The position numbers and the translations under genes are program-made. The notes below the pieces were generated by a model. The model was not told the DNA's origin and did no database searches. It saw only the letters and a list, made by a program, of their open reading frames with translations. This document shows, one piece after another, positions 1-5,524 of a DNA stretch of 5,524 bases. Each line of letters starts with the position of its first letter. The stretch's first letter is position 1. Source of the stretch: Candidatus Aenigmatarchaeota archaeon (GTDB taxonomy: Archaea; Aenigmatarchaeota; Aenigmatarchaeia; PWEA01; B50-G16); assembly GCA_003663345.1 (NCBI GenBank), contig QMZU01000053.1, forward strand, positions 1 to 5,524, given 5' to 3'.

Positions 1-194
1 CACATGTATTCTCCATTAAGATTTCTTCTGATTGCCTCTTTAAAATAGTACCTCATCGCCTGCCCGGAAACATATGGGTATTCCACGCCGTTTTTCTTGT
101 ACTTCTTTACGTCAATGAAGTTTGCCTCTCCCTCTCCAGCGTTCAGATTTGTTAAGTCTGTTTGAGATAACCAGATTACCTCAATGCCCTTCAT
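1..194 (-). CDS. cas7: Cas7 (DevR/Cst2/Csa2-type) Cascade backbone subunit, N-terminal part only
   Basis: This is the first 64 codons of a gene that leaves the window at its left edge. Cas7 forms the repeated helical backbone of type I Cascade, several copies coating the crRNA spacer. The translation begins [18 protein letters not shown], then has [13 protein letters not shown] and [18 protein letters not shown]. The pattern DLTNLNxGEG followed by YPYVSGQxxR is characteristic of the Cas7/DevR/Cst2 family N-terminus. ATG at 194 is supported by a perfect GGAGGTGA site 6 bases upstream and by the ATGA overlap with the stop of the cas8 gene. The large-subunit and Cas6 neighbours support the call. 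Whether it is closer to Cst2 (I-B) or Csa2 (I-A) cannot be decided from this fragment; the DevR/Cst2 look is my impression. Confidence 0.9.
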   Translation of the reverse strand, partial: MKGIEVIWLSQTDLTNLNAGEGEANFIDVKKYKKNGVEYPYVSGQAMRYYFKEAIRRNLNGEYM

Positions 195-1711
195 TCTTCC
201 TCACCTCCTTTGGGTTTCTTTCCCAATTTGTTCAGAGAATAGTACATTGAAGCGTAAACGACAATCAAATCCCTCACCTCTTTCCATCCATCTTTGTTTT
301 TCTCAACAATTTCCTTGGTAAGCTGAATCACCTCATCCAGCGCCGTTGGTTTGATCTTCCTCAGTTTTTCCTCATCTAAACTTGGCAGTTTCCTTGAGAT
401 CTCTCTCAGTACACTCCATAATTCATCGAGATTCCTTACTTTATCCAGCTTATATAGTAGCGATGCATTATTTTCCGAAATTTTGGCAACGATATTTCCA
501 ATACTTTTAATACTATCTATTTTTTCTTTTTCAACACCCATCTTTTTCCACCTCCATTCAAAAATTAATCCTTCCAGGTTTTGCCTGACTCTAGAAGAAA
601 AGAAAACATAACCTCCTTTTTTTGGAAGTAGACTGTTTGTAAACTTCCTGAAATCGTCCAACAAAAAATATTTTGACAGATTCTCCTGAATATCCCTCGT
701 TGCATCCCAGTCTGTGTTGTTATTGTTTTGGGAGAAAAAGTACATCTTTCCCATTAAGTCGGAATAAATTCTCTCCAATCTTCCACTCTTTTTCAGCTCC
801 CTTATCACTCCAAGAATTCCTTCATCTATGTTCAGGGAATCAATCTTCACATTCTTAACAGCTCCAAATGGTATGTGCAACACAATCCAGTTACTGGCGA
901 TTATTTCGTCTGTTGCGTTCTCAACAAACTTTTCGTAAAAGCAGAGTAGCGTTGAATACTCTCCGGGAGTGTTTTCAACATCTTGGACTTTGGGTTTTAC
1001 CTTGATGTTGGAGTACCTTTCAGCATTATTCAATATTCTCGCATATACACAAAGCTTTTTGAACTCGTGAAGGTCTTTGAGATTGCCAAAATAAGGCATG
1101 AATAAGTATGATTTTTCTCCAGGAAATGTTCTGTAAACTAATGCCTCATCAGCCCATTCGAGGATACCTACAAAATAGCAAAGAGGACAGAGATTGTCAT
1201 AATATTCCTTTAAGGATAGACTTCTACCGTTCTTGTAGCTTCTAACTCCACTTAAACTGGCTATTTTTGTAACAAACGGATAGTTTGCTTGCTGAAGTTT
1301 TTTCACACCTTTATCAAATCTTCTCCCACATAAGATACATGTATTTTTACCCCTGTTCAAACTGAAAATCTTAGAAACAATCTCAGCTGTTTTTTCTGGC
1401 TTGTAAATCTCTTCCTTCAGAGCGACTTTTCCACCAATTTTTTTCTCCTCTTGTATGATAATGTGATCTTTTTTGACCTCTTTTTTCACTTTTGTTTTCC
1501 TGTCTGGTTCATTAACAATTAGATTCAGTCTTTTGTCAAGTACTGCCCTTGTCAATTCTTCAATGAACTTTTCTTTGTCTTTTATTTTGATAACCAGTGA
1601 ATTTTCAGTTAGCTCAGCTTTGCAGAATTCTAAATCATTAAGAATTCTGTAAAAGTTCTCAAGTCCATTGTCCATCCACAGATTACTAAATGAGCTAATC
1701 TCAATTTTCAT
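191..1711 (-). CDS. cas8a1: Cas8-type CRISPR effector large subunit (CxxC-CxxC, Cst1/Cas8a1-like)
   Basis: This 506-residue protein is the probable large subunit of a type I Cascade, the component that in this class reads the PAM and helps recruit Cas3. Two zinc-ribbon-like pairs are visible, CILC at residues 125-128 and CPLC at 175-178, about 46 residues apart, as in the CXXC-CXXC (Cst1/Cas8a1) family. Before them, residues 70-104 are a Lys/Glu-rich stretch that looks like a linker. The rest has no motif I recognise, as is normal for these fast-evolving subunits, so the assignment rests on the Cys pairs, the length and the position between cas6 and cas7. ATG at 1711 overlaps the cas6 stop as ATGA, and GGTGA lies 7 bases upstream inside cas6. 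The stop overlaps the cas7 start in the same way. The coding sequence is strikingly AT-rich (only 16 G/C in bases 481-540). The alternative family name is Cas8b1 of the Tneap I-B subtype. Confidence 0.8.
   Translation of the reverse strand: MKIEISSFSNLWMDNGLENFYRILNDLEFCKAELTENSLVIKIKDKEKFIEELTRAVLDKRLNLIVNEPDRKTKVKKEVKKDHIIIQEEKKIGGKVALKEEIYKPEKTAEIVSKIFSLNRGKNTCILCGRRFDKGVKKLQQANYPFVTKIASLSGVRSYKNGRSLSLKEYYDNLCPLCYFVGILEWADEALVYRTFPGEKSYLFMPYFGNLKDLHEFKKLCVYARILNNAERYSNIKVKPKVQDVENTPGEYSTLLCFYEKFVENATDEIIASNWIVLHIPFGAVKNVKIDSLNIDEGILGVIRELKKSGRLERIYSDLMGKMYFFSQNNNNTDWDATRDIQENLSKYFLLDDFRKFTNSLLPKKGGYVFFSSRVRQNLEGLIFEWRWKKMGVEKEKIDSIKSIGNIVAKISENNASLLYKLDKVRNLDELWSVLREISRKLPSLDEEKLRKIKPTALDEVIQLTKEIVEKNKDGWKEVRDLIVVYASMYYSLNKLGKKPKGGEEE
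201..208 (-). promoter_or_regulatory. Strong Shine-Dalgarno site of cas7
   Basis: Read on the minus strand this is GGAGGTGA, an uninterrupted 8-base complement of the archaeal 16S rRNA 3' end, 6 bases before the cas7 ATG. It lies inside the last codons of the cas8 gene, where the frame reads K-G-G-E-E-E-stop, so the acidic tail of that protein is simply the coding reading of this site. It fixes the cas7 start and is the strongest ribosome site in the window. Confidence 0.85.
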
Positions 1712-2421
1712 ACCACCTTCACCATCCCGAAACCCATCGAATTCTTCTCCCCGAAACCCACATCATATCCGAGTTCTATTAAGCGCTGGTTTCCGGTTAT
1801 CTGGAAAATCCCCAGAGAACACCGGTAATGGGTGTTGAGGATTCTGTGTCTTTTTGGTTTGAAATGAATGAAATTTAACTTGACCACCCCATTTATTCTC
1901 TGTTTATGAAATAATTCGTATTTCTTATTTAAATTTTTCTCAATTAGAGTGTAGAATTCCTTATCGGTTGGGTAGAGTTCAATACCCGAAAGTCTTCCAT
2001 TCTTTTTTACAGGCTTCCGGACAACTATGGGGGCTGTGGTCTGAAATGTCATATTTTTGGAGAATTTAGGTCTCTGGAGGATTCTGACCTCGGAGATGAT
2101 TCCTTTCAGGTTACCTATTTTGATATCAGGATATGAAAGCATGCCATCTATAACACCCTTTATGAATCTCTCTGCCGGTGATGAGATGTAGAAATAAACG
2201 CTGTCCGAGAGTATTCTGATGCCGTTCTTTAGGTTCTTTCTCTTTTCTGCCATCAGGTAGGAGAATGTGAAGGGTTTGGGCACATCTATCTTGTGAAGGT
2301 CCAGCGAATAGGATGGGTCGGACCTCTCAACTGTCCTGTAGATATAGGAAGCGAGATAGTATTGGTGGTCGTAGGGTATTACCGGCTTTCCTTTGAGTTT
2401 CACGCACACACGGAATCTCAA
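1708..2421 (-). CDS. cas6: Cas6 CRISPR pre-crRNA endoribonuclease
   Basis: Cas6 cuts the repeat of the CRISPR transcript to release crRNAs, and supplies them to Cascade. The 237-residue length is usual for the family. The C-terminus carries the diagnostic glycine-rich loop, GFGEKNSMGFG at residues 222-232, fitting GxGxxxxxGxG. Near the N-terminus, Tyr28, His43 and Lys49 have the same 15 and 6 residue spacing as the Tyr31-His46-Lys52 catalytic triad known for Pyrococcus furiosus Cas6, followed by PFTFS. I infer an active enzyme. The start is not ATG: TTG at 2421 gives the family-typical opening MRFRVCVKLKGKPV and has a GGGGGT run 4 bases upstream (2425-2430). GTG codons at 2409 and 2403 are in frame but would cut the first ferredoxin-fold strand. 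It is the first gene of the operon and its stop overlaps the next start (ATGA). Confidence 0.92.
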   Translation of the reverse strand: MRFRVCVKLKGKPVIPYDHQYYLASYIYRTVERSDPSYSLDLHKIDVPKPFTFSYLMAEKRKNLKNGIRILSDSVYFYISSPAERFIKGVIDGMLSYPDIKIGNLKGIISEVRILQRPKFSKNMTFQTTAPIVVRKPVKKNGRLSGIELYPTDKEFYTLIEKNLNKKYELFHKQRINGVVKLNFIHFKPKRHRILNTHYRCSLGIFQITGNQRLIELGYDVGFGEKNSMGFGMVKVV

Positions 2422-2451
2422 CAGACCCCCGAAATCCTATTCGCGGGAAGA

Positions 2452-2465
2452 TTTATATATTTCCT
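2452..2465 (-). promoter_or_regulatory. TATA box and BRE of the cas operon
   Basis: On the minus strand the sequence reads AGGAAATATATAAAT, with TATATAAA at 2459-2452 and a purine-rich BRE-like AGGAAA just upstream. The first T of the box is 38 bases from the cas6 TTG start. With the usual archaeal spacing, transcription would begin near 2431, giving a leader of only about 10 bases that just includes the GGGGGT ribosome site. No other good TATA candidate precedes cas6 on this strand. Confidence 0.7.
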
Positions 2466-2474
2466 CCTGAGGAA
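2461..2474. repeat. 14-base palindrome touching the cas BRE, candidate operator
   Basis: TTCCTCCTGAGGAA is a perfect 6-base inverted repeat (TTCCTC / GAGGAA) around a 2-base centre. Its left arm covers the BRE position of the cas promoter and abuts the TATA box. A dimeric regulator bound here would compete with TFB. The palindrome is seen directly; a regulatory role is inference, and a short palindrome can arise by chance. Confidence 0.35.
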
Positions 2475-2479
2475 CATGA

Positions 2480-2670
2480 CAGGGTCTGTGCTGTGGTGGA
2501 TATGGTCACATTGATGGTGTGCATGAGGTACGTTTTGGTGGCAAAAAAGTGTATCACACCCCAAACTATCCGACTTGGTGAGGGAGAGAGTACCGGAGTG
2601 CGACGTACGTACCTATGCTCCTTTGGAGTATGTCGATATTTACCACGGGTTTAAGAGCCTTCTTATATAA
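2480..2670 (+). pseudogene. Possible decayed protein-coding remnant of unknown family
   Basis: The spacer contains a stretch that reads like protein across one frame change. In the first frame, after a stop at 2477-2479, it runs CGGYGHIDGVHEVRFGG then KKVYHTPNYP and hits TGA at 2579-2581. A one-base shift near 2571-2573 continues as DLVRERVPECDVRTYAP, EYVDIYHGFKSLLI and stops at 2668-2670. No good start codon or ribosome site precedes it. Arginine is written CGT twice, a codon little used in fen1 and the cas genes, hinting at another origin. I do not recognise the family; the tail of an insertion-sequence transposase is one possibility, without real support. The end overlaps the first TATA candidate of fen1. 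Alternatively the whole stretch is non-coding spacer. Confidence 0.25.
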
Positions 2671-2672
2671 AA
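2664..2672 (+). promoter_or_regulatory. Upstream TATA box candidate of fen1
   Basis: TATATAAAA (2664-2672) is the better match to the archaeal TATA consensus of two candidates before fen1. It would place the transcript start near 2692-2695, giving a leader of about 13-16 bases. That leader (CAGCCCAATTTCTATC) has no Shine-Dalgarno match, which weakens this choice. Confidence 0.45.
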
Positions 2673-2678
2673 AAAGCA

Positions 2679-2686
2679 TTTTTAAA
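2679..2686 (+). promoter_or_regulatory. Proximal TATA-like box of fen1, leaderless spacing
   Basis: TTTTTAAA begins 29 bases before the fen1 ATG, so the transcript would start at or next to the ATG. This agrees with the lack of a ribosome site before fen1 and with the nearly identical arrangement before the coiled-coil gene (TTTTTAA 28 bases before its ATG). It is preceded by an A-run that may serve as part of the BRE. Confidence 0.5.
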
Positions 2687-2707
2687 CCTCACAGCCCAAT
2701 TTCTATC

Positions 2708-3727
2708 ATGGGAGTTCAAATAACCGACATCCTTGAAGGAAGGGATATAGAGATAGCGGATCTGACCGGTCGGGTTATCGTGATAGATGCGCTCAACGTC
2801 CTCTACAAGTGCCTTTCGATTATAAGACAACCGTACGGGACACCTCTGAAGGATTCCAAAGGCAGGGTGACCTCCCACCTCTCAGGACTCTTCTACAGGA
2901 CAACCAAACTGATTGAAGAGGGAATCAAACCGGTATTTGTTTTTGATGGCGAACCACCAGAATTCAAATCAGCCACGAACCTTGAGAGGAGAGAGAGGCG
3001 CGAAGAAGCTAGAAAGAGATATGAGGATGCACTCCAGAGAGGGGATATTGAAGAGGCACGAAAGTATGCCATGCAGTCCACCACGGTTCATGAGGAGATG
3101 ATAAGCGACTCGAAGAACCTCCTGGAGGCAATGGGAGTACCGTACGTTCAGGCACCGAGCGAGGGCGAGGCCCAGGCTGCTTACATCTGCAGGAAGGGTG
3201 CTGCGTGGTCCGTTGCTTCCCAGGATTATGATTCCCTTCTCTTCGGTGCACCGAGGCTGCTCAGGAATATAGCCATAACAGGAAAGAGGAAGATGCCGGG
3301 AAGGTTGCAATATGTTGACGTTAAACCGGAGCTTCTGGTTCTGGACGAGATACTCAAAAATCTCCAGATAACAAGGGAGAAACTGATAGTTCTCGGAATG
3401 CTTGTAGGGACCGATTACAATCCAGGTGGTGTGAGGGGGATAGGGCCAAAAACCGCTCTCAAGATGGTCAGAGATCACTCCGTCGAGGAGCTTCTGACCG
3501 GTGTGGACTGGGGCATTCAAGCCCGGAAGGTGTTCGATTTTTTCCTCAACCCACCCATCACCGACGATTTTTCGATACACTGGAAGGAACCGAATGAGGA
3601 AGAAATAAAGAGGATACTCTGTGATGAACATGACTTTTCAGAGAGCAGAATTGAAACAGGCATAGAGAGGCTGAAGAAAAAGAGGGGAAGCGGCACGCAG
3701 ATGAGACTGGACAGCTTCAGACCCTGA
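2708..3727 (+). CDS. fen: Flap endonuclease 1 (FEN1/Rad2 family)
   Basis: FEN1 removes 5' flaps during Okazaki fragment maturation and long-patch base excision repair, with two metal ions in the active site. The protein has 339 residues, the family's normal size, starting MGVQITDIL at 2708. Earlier in-frame ATGs exist, but they would add 31 residues that lie across the promoter and are absent from the family. The XPG N-domain spans about 1-105 and the XPG I-domain about 140-225. All metal ligands are at the canonical positions: Asp27, Asp80 (VFVFDGEPPEF), Glu152 and Glu154 (SEGEAQAA), Asp173 and Asp175 (SQDYDSLLFG), and Asp236 (GTDYN), followed by the helix-hairpin-helix GVRGIGPKTAL. The C-terminal PCNA-binding motif is weak: Q331, L334 and F337 fit, but the second aromatic is Arg338, and Pro339 ends the protein. 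The gene points away from the cas operon and overlaps the end of the convergent coiled-coil gene by 11 bases. GC content is clearly higher than in the cas genes. Confidence 0.97.
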   Translation: MGVQITDILEGRDIEIADLTGRVIVIDALNVLYKCLSIIRQPYGTPLKDSKGRVTSHLSGLFYRTTKLIEEGIKPVFVFDGEPPEFKSATNLERRERREEARKRYEDALQRGDIEEARKYAMQSTTVHEEMISDSKNLLEAMGVPYVQAPSEGEAQAAYICRKGAAWSVASQDYDSLLFGAPRLLRNIAITGKRKMPGRLQYVDVKPELLVLDEILKNLQITREKLIVLGMLVGTDYNPGGVRGIGPKTALKMVRDHSVEELLTGVDWGIQARKVFDFFLNPPITDDFSIHWKEPNEEEIKRILCDEHDFSESRIETGIERLKKKRGSGTQMRLDSFRP

Positions 3728-4985
3728 TTGTTATACTTCTCTCAGAGAACCTGTTGAGACTCTCCTCCAGAGCCTTTATCTCCCTTCCAAAATCACCTGC
3801 AAAGCCCTTCTTCTCCTTTTCGAGTTTCCTCATTTCACCCTTTATCTCCCTTATTCTCCTCTCAACATCCCTGAGGTTCTTTTCCTCTTCCTCCAACCTG
3901 AACCTGACATCTATCTTCTCAATCTCGTTCTTCACCCTCCCAATCTCTTTGTCTATGTATACCTTCTTATCATACAGCTCCTTCAGGGAACCCTTCTCAA
4001 TCCTGTATATCTGCTCCAGTATCTTGTTTCTCCTCTTGTCCGTGATTCCAAGGGATTCCATCTCAACAAACTTTCTCAGGTCTTCCATTATACTTAAAAG
4101 CTCCTCAAAACCCTTATCCTTCTCTATGGCTGTAAACGGCTCTTCCACGTAGAGTTTCAGCGTTTCAGAGGGTTTCTCAAGGCTGTAAACCAGTCTCTTC
4201 AGAGGCTTCTCTATTAGGGATAGTTCATTGAAGATTCTTGTTTCGATGGACTTCTTCCTGGCCATCAGCTCCGATTTTTTCCTCTCAAGCTCTTCCAACT
4301 TTCTTAAATCCTCGCTCTGCAGGAGCATCTCTATTCTTTCCATTATCCCCTTCTTCTCTTCTTCCCTGAGCTTCAGCTCCTTTTTGAGGGCATCCTTCTC
4401 TTTTTCTATCCCTCTCTGCCTCTCAAGACCGGTAAAGAGTATCATGACCTTTTTCCTCATCTCTTCCATCTCTCTCATATCCTCCTTTATGCTCTTGAGG
4501 TCCACCGATACCCTCTTCAAGTCGGTACTGAGCTTCTCAATGCAGTCCACCACCCTTTTGGTCTCATCCTTGAGGAATCTGGACAGGAAGAGAATGTTCC
4601 GGTTGGATTTTGCAGCAAGGTCATCCAGTCTTTTCACCGTATCATGCGAGAATCCCAGGAAACCGGTAATACCCACATTCTCCACCACAAAACCTCCGAG
4701 GAACCTCTCAACCCTCTGTATGAGCTCCTCCTTGTTTGACTCCACAGCTTTTTTGATTTTGGGGTCGAGCTCCTCAATTTTTTTCTTCTTTAACTTCTCA
4801 ATGCTCTTCAAAATCTCATTCTTATCCTTCTTTAGTTCCCTCATGGAGCCCCTAACTATCTCCTCGAGCCTCTTCCTCAGACTTCCCTCCTTTTCATCAA
4901 TCCATCTGTCAATCTCCCCGAGGGAGAGCTCAAAGGGCTCCTCCTCTTTTTGATGCGAGAATAAGGATTTTAATCTCTCAAGCAT
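3717..4985 (-). CDS. Archaeal coiled-coil protein of unknown function
   Basis: This 422-residue protein is highly charged (Lys, Glu, Arg) with long heptad-rich helices. Coiled-coil stretches cover about 35-95, 140-260 and 320-415. Between them are a less charged piece at about 95-135 (GGFVVENVGITGFLGFSH) and another at about 255-315. There is no Walker motif, zinc hook, signal peptide or clear membrane helix, so any SbcC/SMC label would be a composition artefact. The opening (LSLGEIDRWIDEKE near 20-33) resembles conserved archaeal coiled-coil proteins that start with a similar W-(L/I)-D-E element; that is from memory and unverified. ATG at 4985 is chosen because a TTTTTAA box sits 28 bases upstream and no ribosome site is present, suggesting a leaderless message. 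It is convergent with fen1, and its last three codons lie within the fen1 3' end. A cytoplasmic structural or scaffold role is plausible but not shown. Confidence 0.85.
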   Translation of the reverse strand: MLERLKSLFSHQKEEEPFELSLGEIDRWIDEKEGSLRKRLEEIVRGSMRELKKDKNEILKSIEKLKKKKIEELDPKIKKAVESNKEELIQRVERFLGGFVVENVGITGFLGFSHDTVKRLDDLAAKSNRNILFLSRFLKDETKRVVDCIEKLSTDLKRVSVDLKSIKEDMREMEEMRKKVMILFTGLERQRGIEKEKDALKKELKLREEEKKGIMERIEMLLQSEDLRKLEELERKKSELMARKKSIETRIFNELSLIEKPLKRLVYSLEKPSETLKLYVEEPFTAIEKDKGFEELLSIMEDLRKFVEMESLGITDKRRNKILEQIYRIEKGSLKELYDKKVYIDKEIGRVKNEIEKIDVRFRLEEEEKNLRDVERRIREIKGEMRKLEKEKKGFAGDFGREIKALEESLNRFSERSITIRV

Positions 4986-5006
4986 GATAATTATTTCTCA
5001 GAGGAC

Positions 5007-5013
5007 TTAAAAA
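5007..5013 (-). promoter_or_regulatory. TATA-like box of the coiled-coil gene
   Basis: On the minus strand this is TTTTTAA, whose first T is 28 bases before the ATG at 4985, predicting a leaderless transcript. It lies immediately after the stop codon of the upstream OB-fold gene (5016-5018). The same T-run could act as a terminator for that gene, so whether the two genes are co-transcribed is open. Confidence 0.5.
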
Positions 5014-5015
5014 GG

Positions 5016-5524
5016 TTAGACGTCCAGATACAGCCTTGTGCCGAGTTTTTTCACGGTACCTTCAACCTCCATCCTTCCGAAAAGACCCTCCTGATGCGTG
5101 CAGAGGAGTATGGAATTCTCACCATCACTCAGTTCGTACCAGACATCACCGCTCTCTCCAAATATCTCCATCTCCCTGATGGTTCCTCTAACCCTTACCC
5201 TGGAGTTCAGAAATATCTCAGGATGGTTCAGTATGTCGGATATCTTCACCAGACCTTTTCTTACAGGAATTATTTTTTCCTCTTTTTTCCTTTCTCCAAA
5301 TCTTTTCTTCAGAAAATAAGCAAATGGAAATGCTGGGGAAAGACCCAGTATTATTATCAGCAGTTCCCACGGAACCCTGTAAGGCTCGGGGCATCTATCA
5401 ACAACACTCCATCCTTCAGGCACATCACAGGGTGTTGAAAACTCCACACATTCTCCGGCAGGACCGATGGCTTTTGTTGGAATGTTCTCGCAGGTAATCT
5501 CCTCAACCTCCCCTTCTTCCGGGG
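5016..5524 (-). CDS. Membrane-anchored OB-fold protein with Cys-containing outer segment (5' end missing)
   Basis: This gene enters from the right edge; 168 codons are present and the start lies outside. The frame stays open to the window end, so an internal GTG at 5447 is not the real start. The visible N-terminal part is acidic and has four cysteines, in ITCENIPT and in GECVEFSTPCDVPEGW ... DRCPEP, suggesting disulfides or a metal site outside the cell. One membrane helix follows (about 5310-5371, WELLIIILGLSPAFPFAYFL), then a strongly basic KKRFGERKKEEK, which by the positive-inside rule puts the C-terminus in the cytoplasm. The last 80 residues (about 5016-5255) look like a small OB-fold: SRVRVRGTIREMEIF, VWYELSDGENSILLC, and RMEVEGTVKKLGTRLYLDV ending the protein. 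OB-folds of this type bind nucleic acid or peptides. The HxxxY heme motif of CcmE is absent. Function is unknown. The coiled-coil gene follows after 30 bases. Confidence 0.75.
   Translation of the reverse strand, partial: PEEGEVEEITCENIPTKAIGPAGECVEFSTPCDVPEGWSVVDRCPEPYRVPWELLIIILGLSPAFPFAYFLKKRFGERKKEEKIIPVRKGLVKISDILNHPEIFLNSRVRVRGTIREMEIFGESGDVWYELSDGENSILLCTHQEGLFGRMEVEGTVKKLGTRLYLDV

Noticed and set aside
2293..2514. Plus-strand open frame across the cas6 5' end and promoter
   Set aside because: It is antisense to the cas6 start and covers the cas TATA box; the translation has no domain character.
2527..2613. Distant inverted repeat GGTACGT / ACGTACC
   Set aside because: Seven bases with a 73-base gap is expected by chance; it does not look like insertion-sequence ends.
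2615..2631. Small hairpin ATGCTCC-TTT-GGAGTAT in the spacer
   Set aside because: A 7-pair stem with one G-T pair and no T-tract after it; too weak to call a terminator or RNA.
2615..2707. In-frame N-terminal extension of FEN1 from ATG at 2615
   Set aside because: The extra 31 residues lie over both TATA candidates, and the family starts at MGVQITDIL.
2422..2707. CRISPR array or leader in the spacer
   Set aside because: No direct repeats of 24-37 bases with regular spacing are present anywhere in the window.
2969..3631. 220-codon minus-strand frame inside fen1
   Set aside because: Shadow of fen1, which has every catalytic residue in the plus frame; the antisense translation resembles no family.
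3677..3681. T-run on the minus strand (CTCTTTTTCTT) as terminator for the coiled-coil gene
   Set aside because: It lies in fen1 coding sequence as Lys codons; archaeal T-tract termination is possible but cannot be told from codon use.
3754..4953. Two long Ser/Phe/Leu-rich plus-strand frames opposite the coiled-coil gene
   Set aside because: Their composition is what Lys/Glu codons give when read on the opposite strand; they are shadows, not membrane proteins.
3717..4985. SbcC/Rad50 or SMC ATPase assignment
   Set aside because: There is no P-loop, signature motif or CxxC zinc hook; similarity would come only from coiled-coil composition.

Overview
The window looks like chromosomal DNA from an archaeon, probably a thermophile. 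The evidence is a canonical archaeal FEN1, TATA boxes in place of -35/-10 promoters, start codons set either at leaderless distance from a TTTTTAA box or behind GGAGGTGA/GGTGA ribosome sites, and proteins rich in Lys, Glu, Arg and Ile. I cannot place the lineage further from sequence alone.

Left part (1-2421, all minus strand): the leading end of a type I CRISPR-Cas effector operon. In transcription order it holds cas6 (crRNA-processing endoribonuclease), a cas8-type large subunit with two CxxC pairs, and the first 64 codons of cas7 (backbone subunit), which runs off the window. Both junctions are 4-base ATGA overlaps, so the genes are translationally coupled. The order cas6-cas8-cas7 and the DevR/Cst2 style of Cas7 fit subtype I-B (Tneap/Cst-like) or the related I-A Cas8a1 group. 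No CRISPR array, cas1, cas2, cas3 or cas5 lies inside the window.

Divergent spacer (2422-2707, 286 bases): a strong TATA box with a flanking 14-base palindrome drives the cas operon leftward, and two overlapping TATA choices drive fen1 rightward. Between them is a protein-like stretch that reads well only across one frameshift, possibly a decayed gene.

Right part (2708-5524): fen1 on the plus strand (flap endonuclease, Okazaki fragment maturation and repair) meets a minus-strand coiled-coil protein gene tail to tail, with an 11-base overlap of the coding ends. Upstream of the coiled-coil gene, on the same strand, is the 3' part of a gene for a single-pass membrane protein with a Cys-containing outer segment and a cytoplasmic OB-fold domain.

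The CRISPR genes are visibly more AT-rich than fen1, so the spacer is also a compositional boundary between a mobile defence module and core chromosome. I found no clear undescribed system. The most open items are the membrane OB-fold protein with its coiled-coil neighbour, the degenerate FEN1 tail inside the gene overlap, and the broken reading frame in the spacer.
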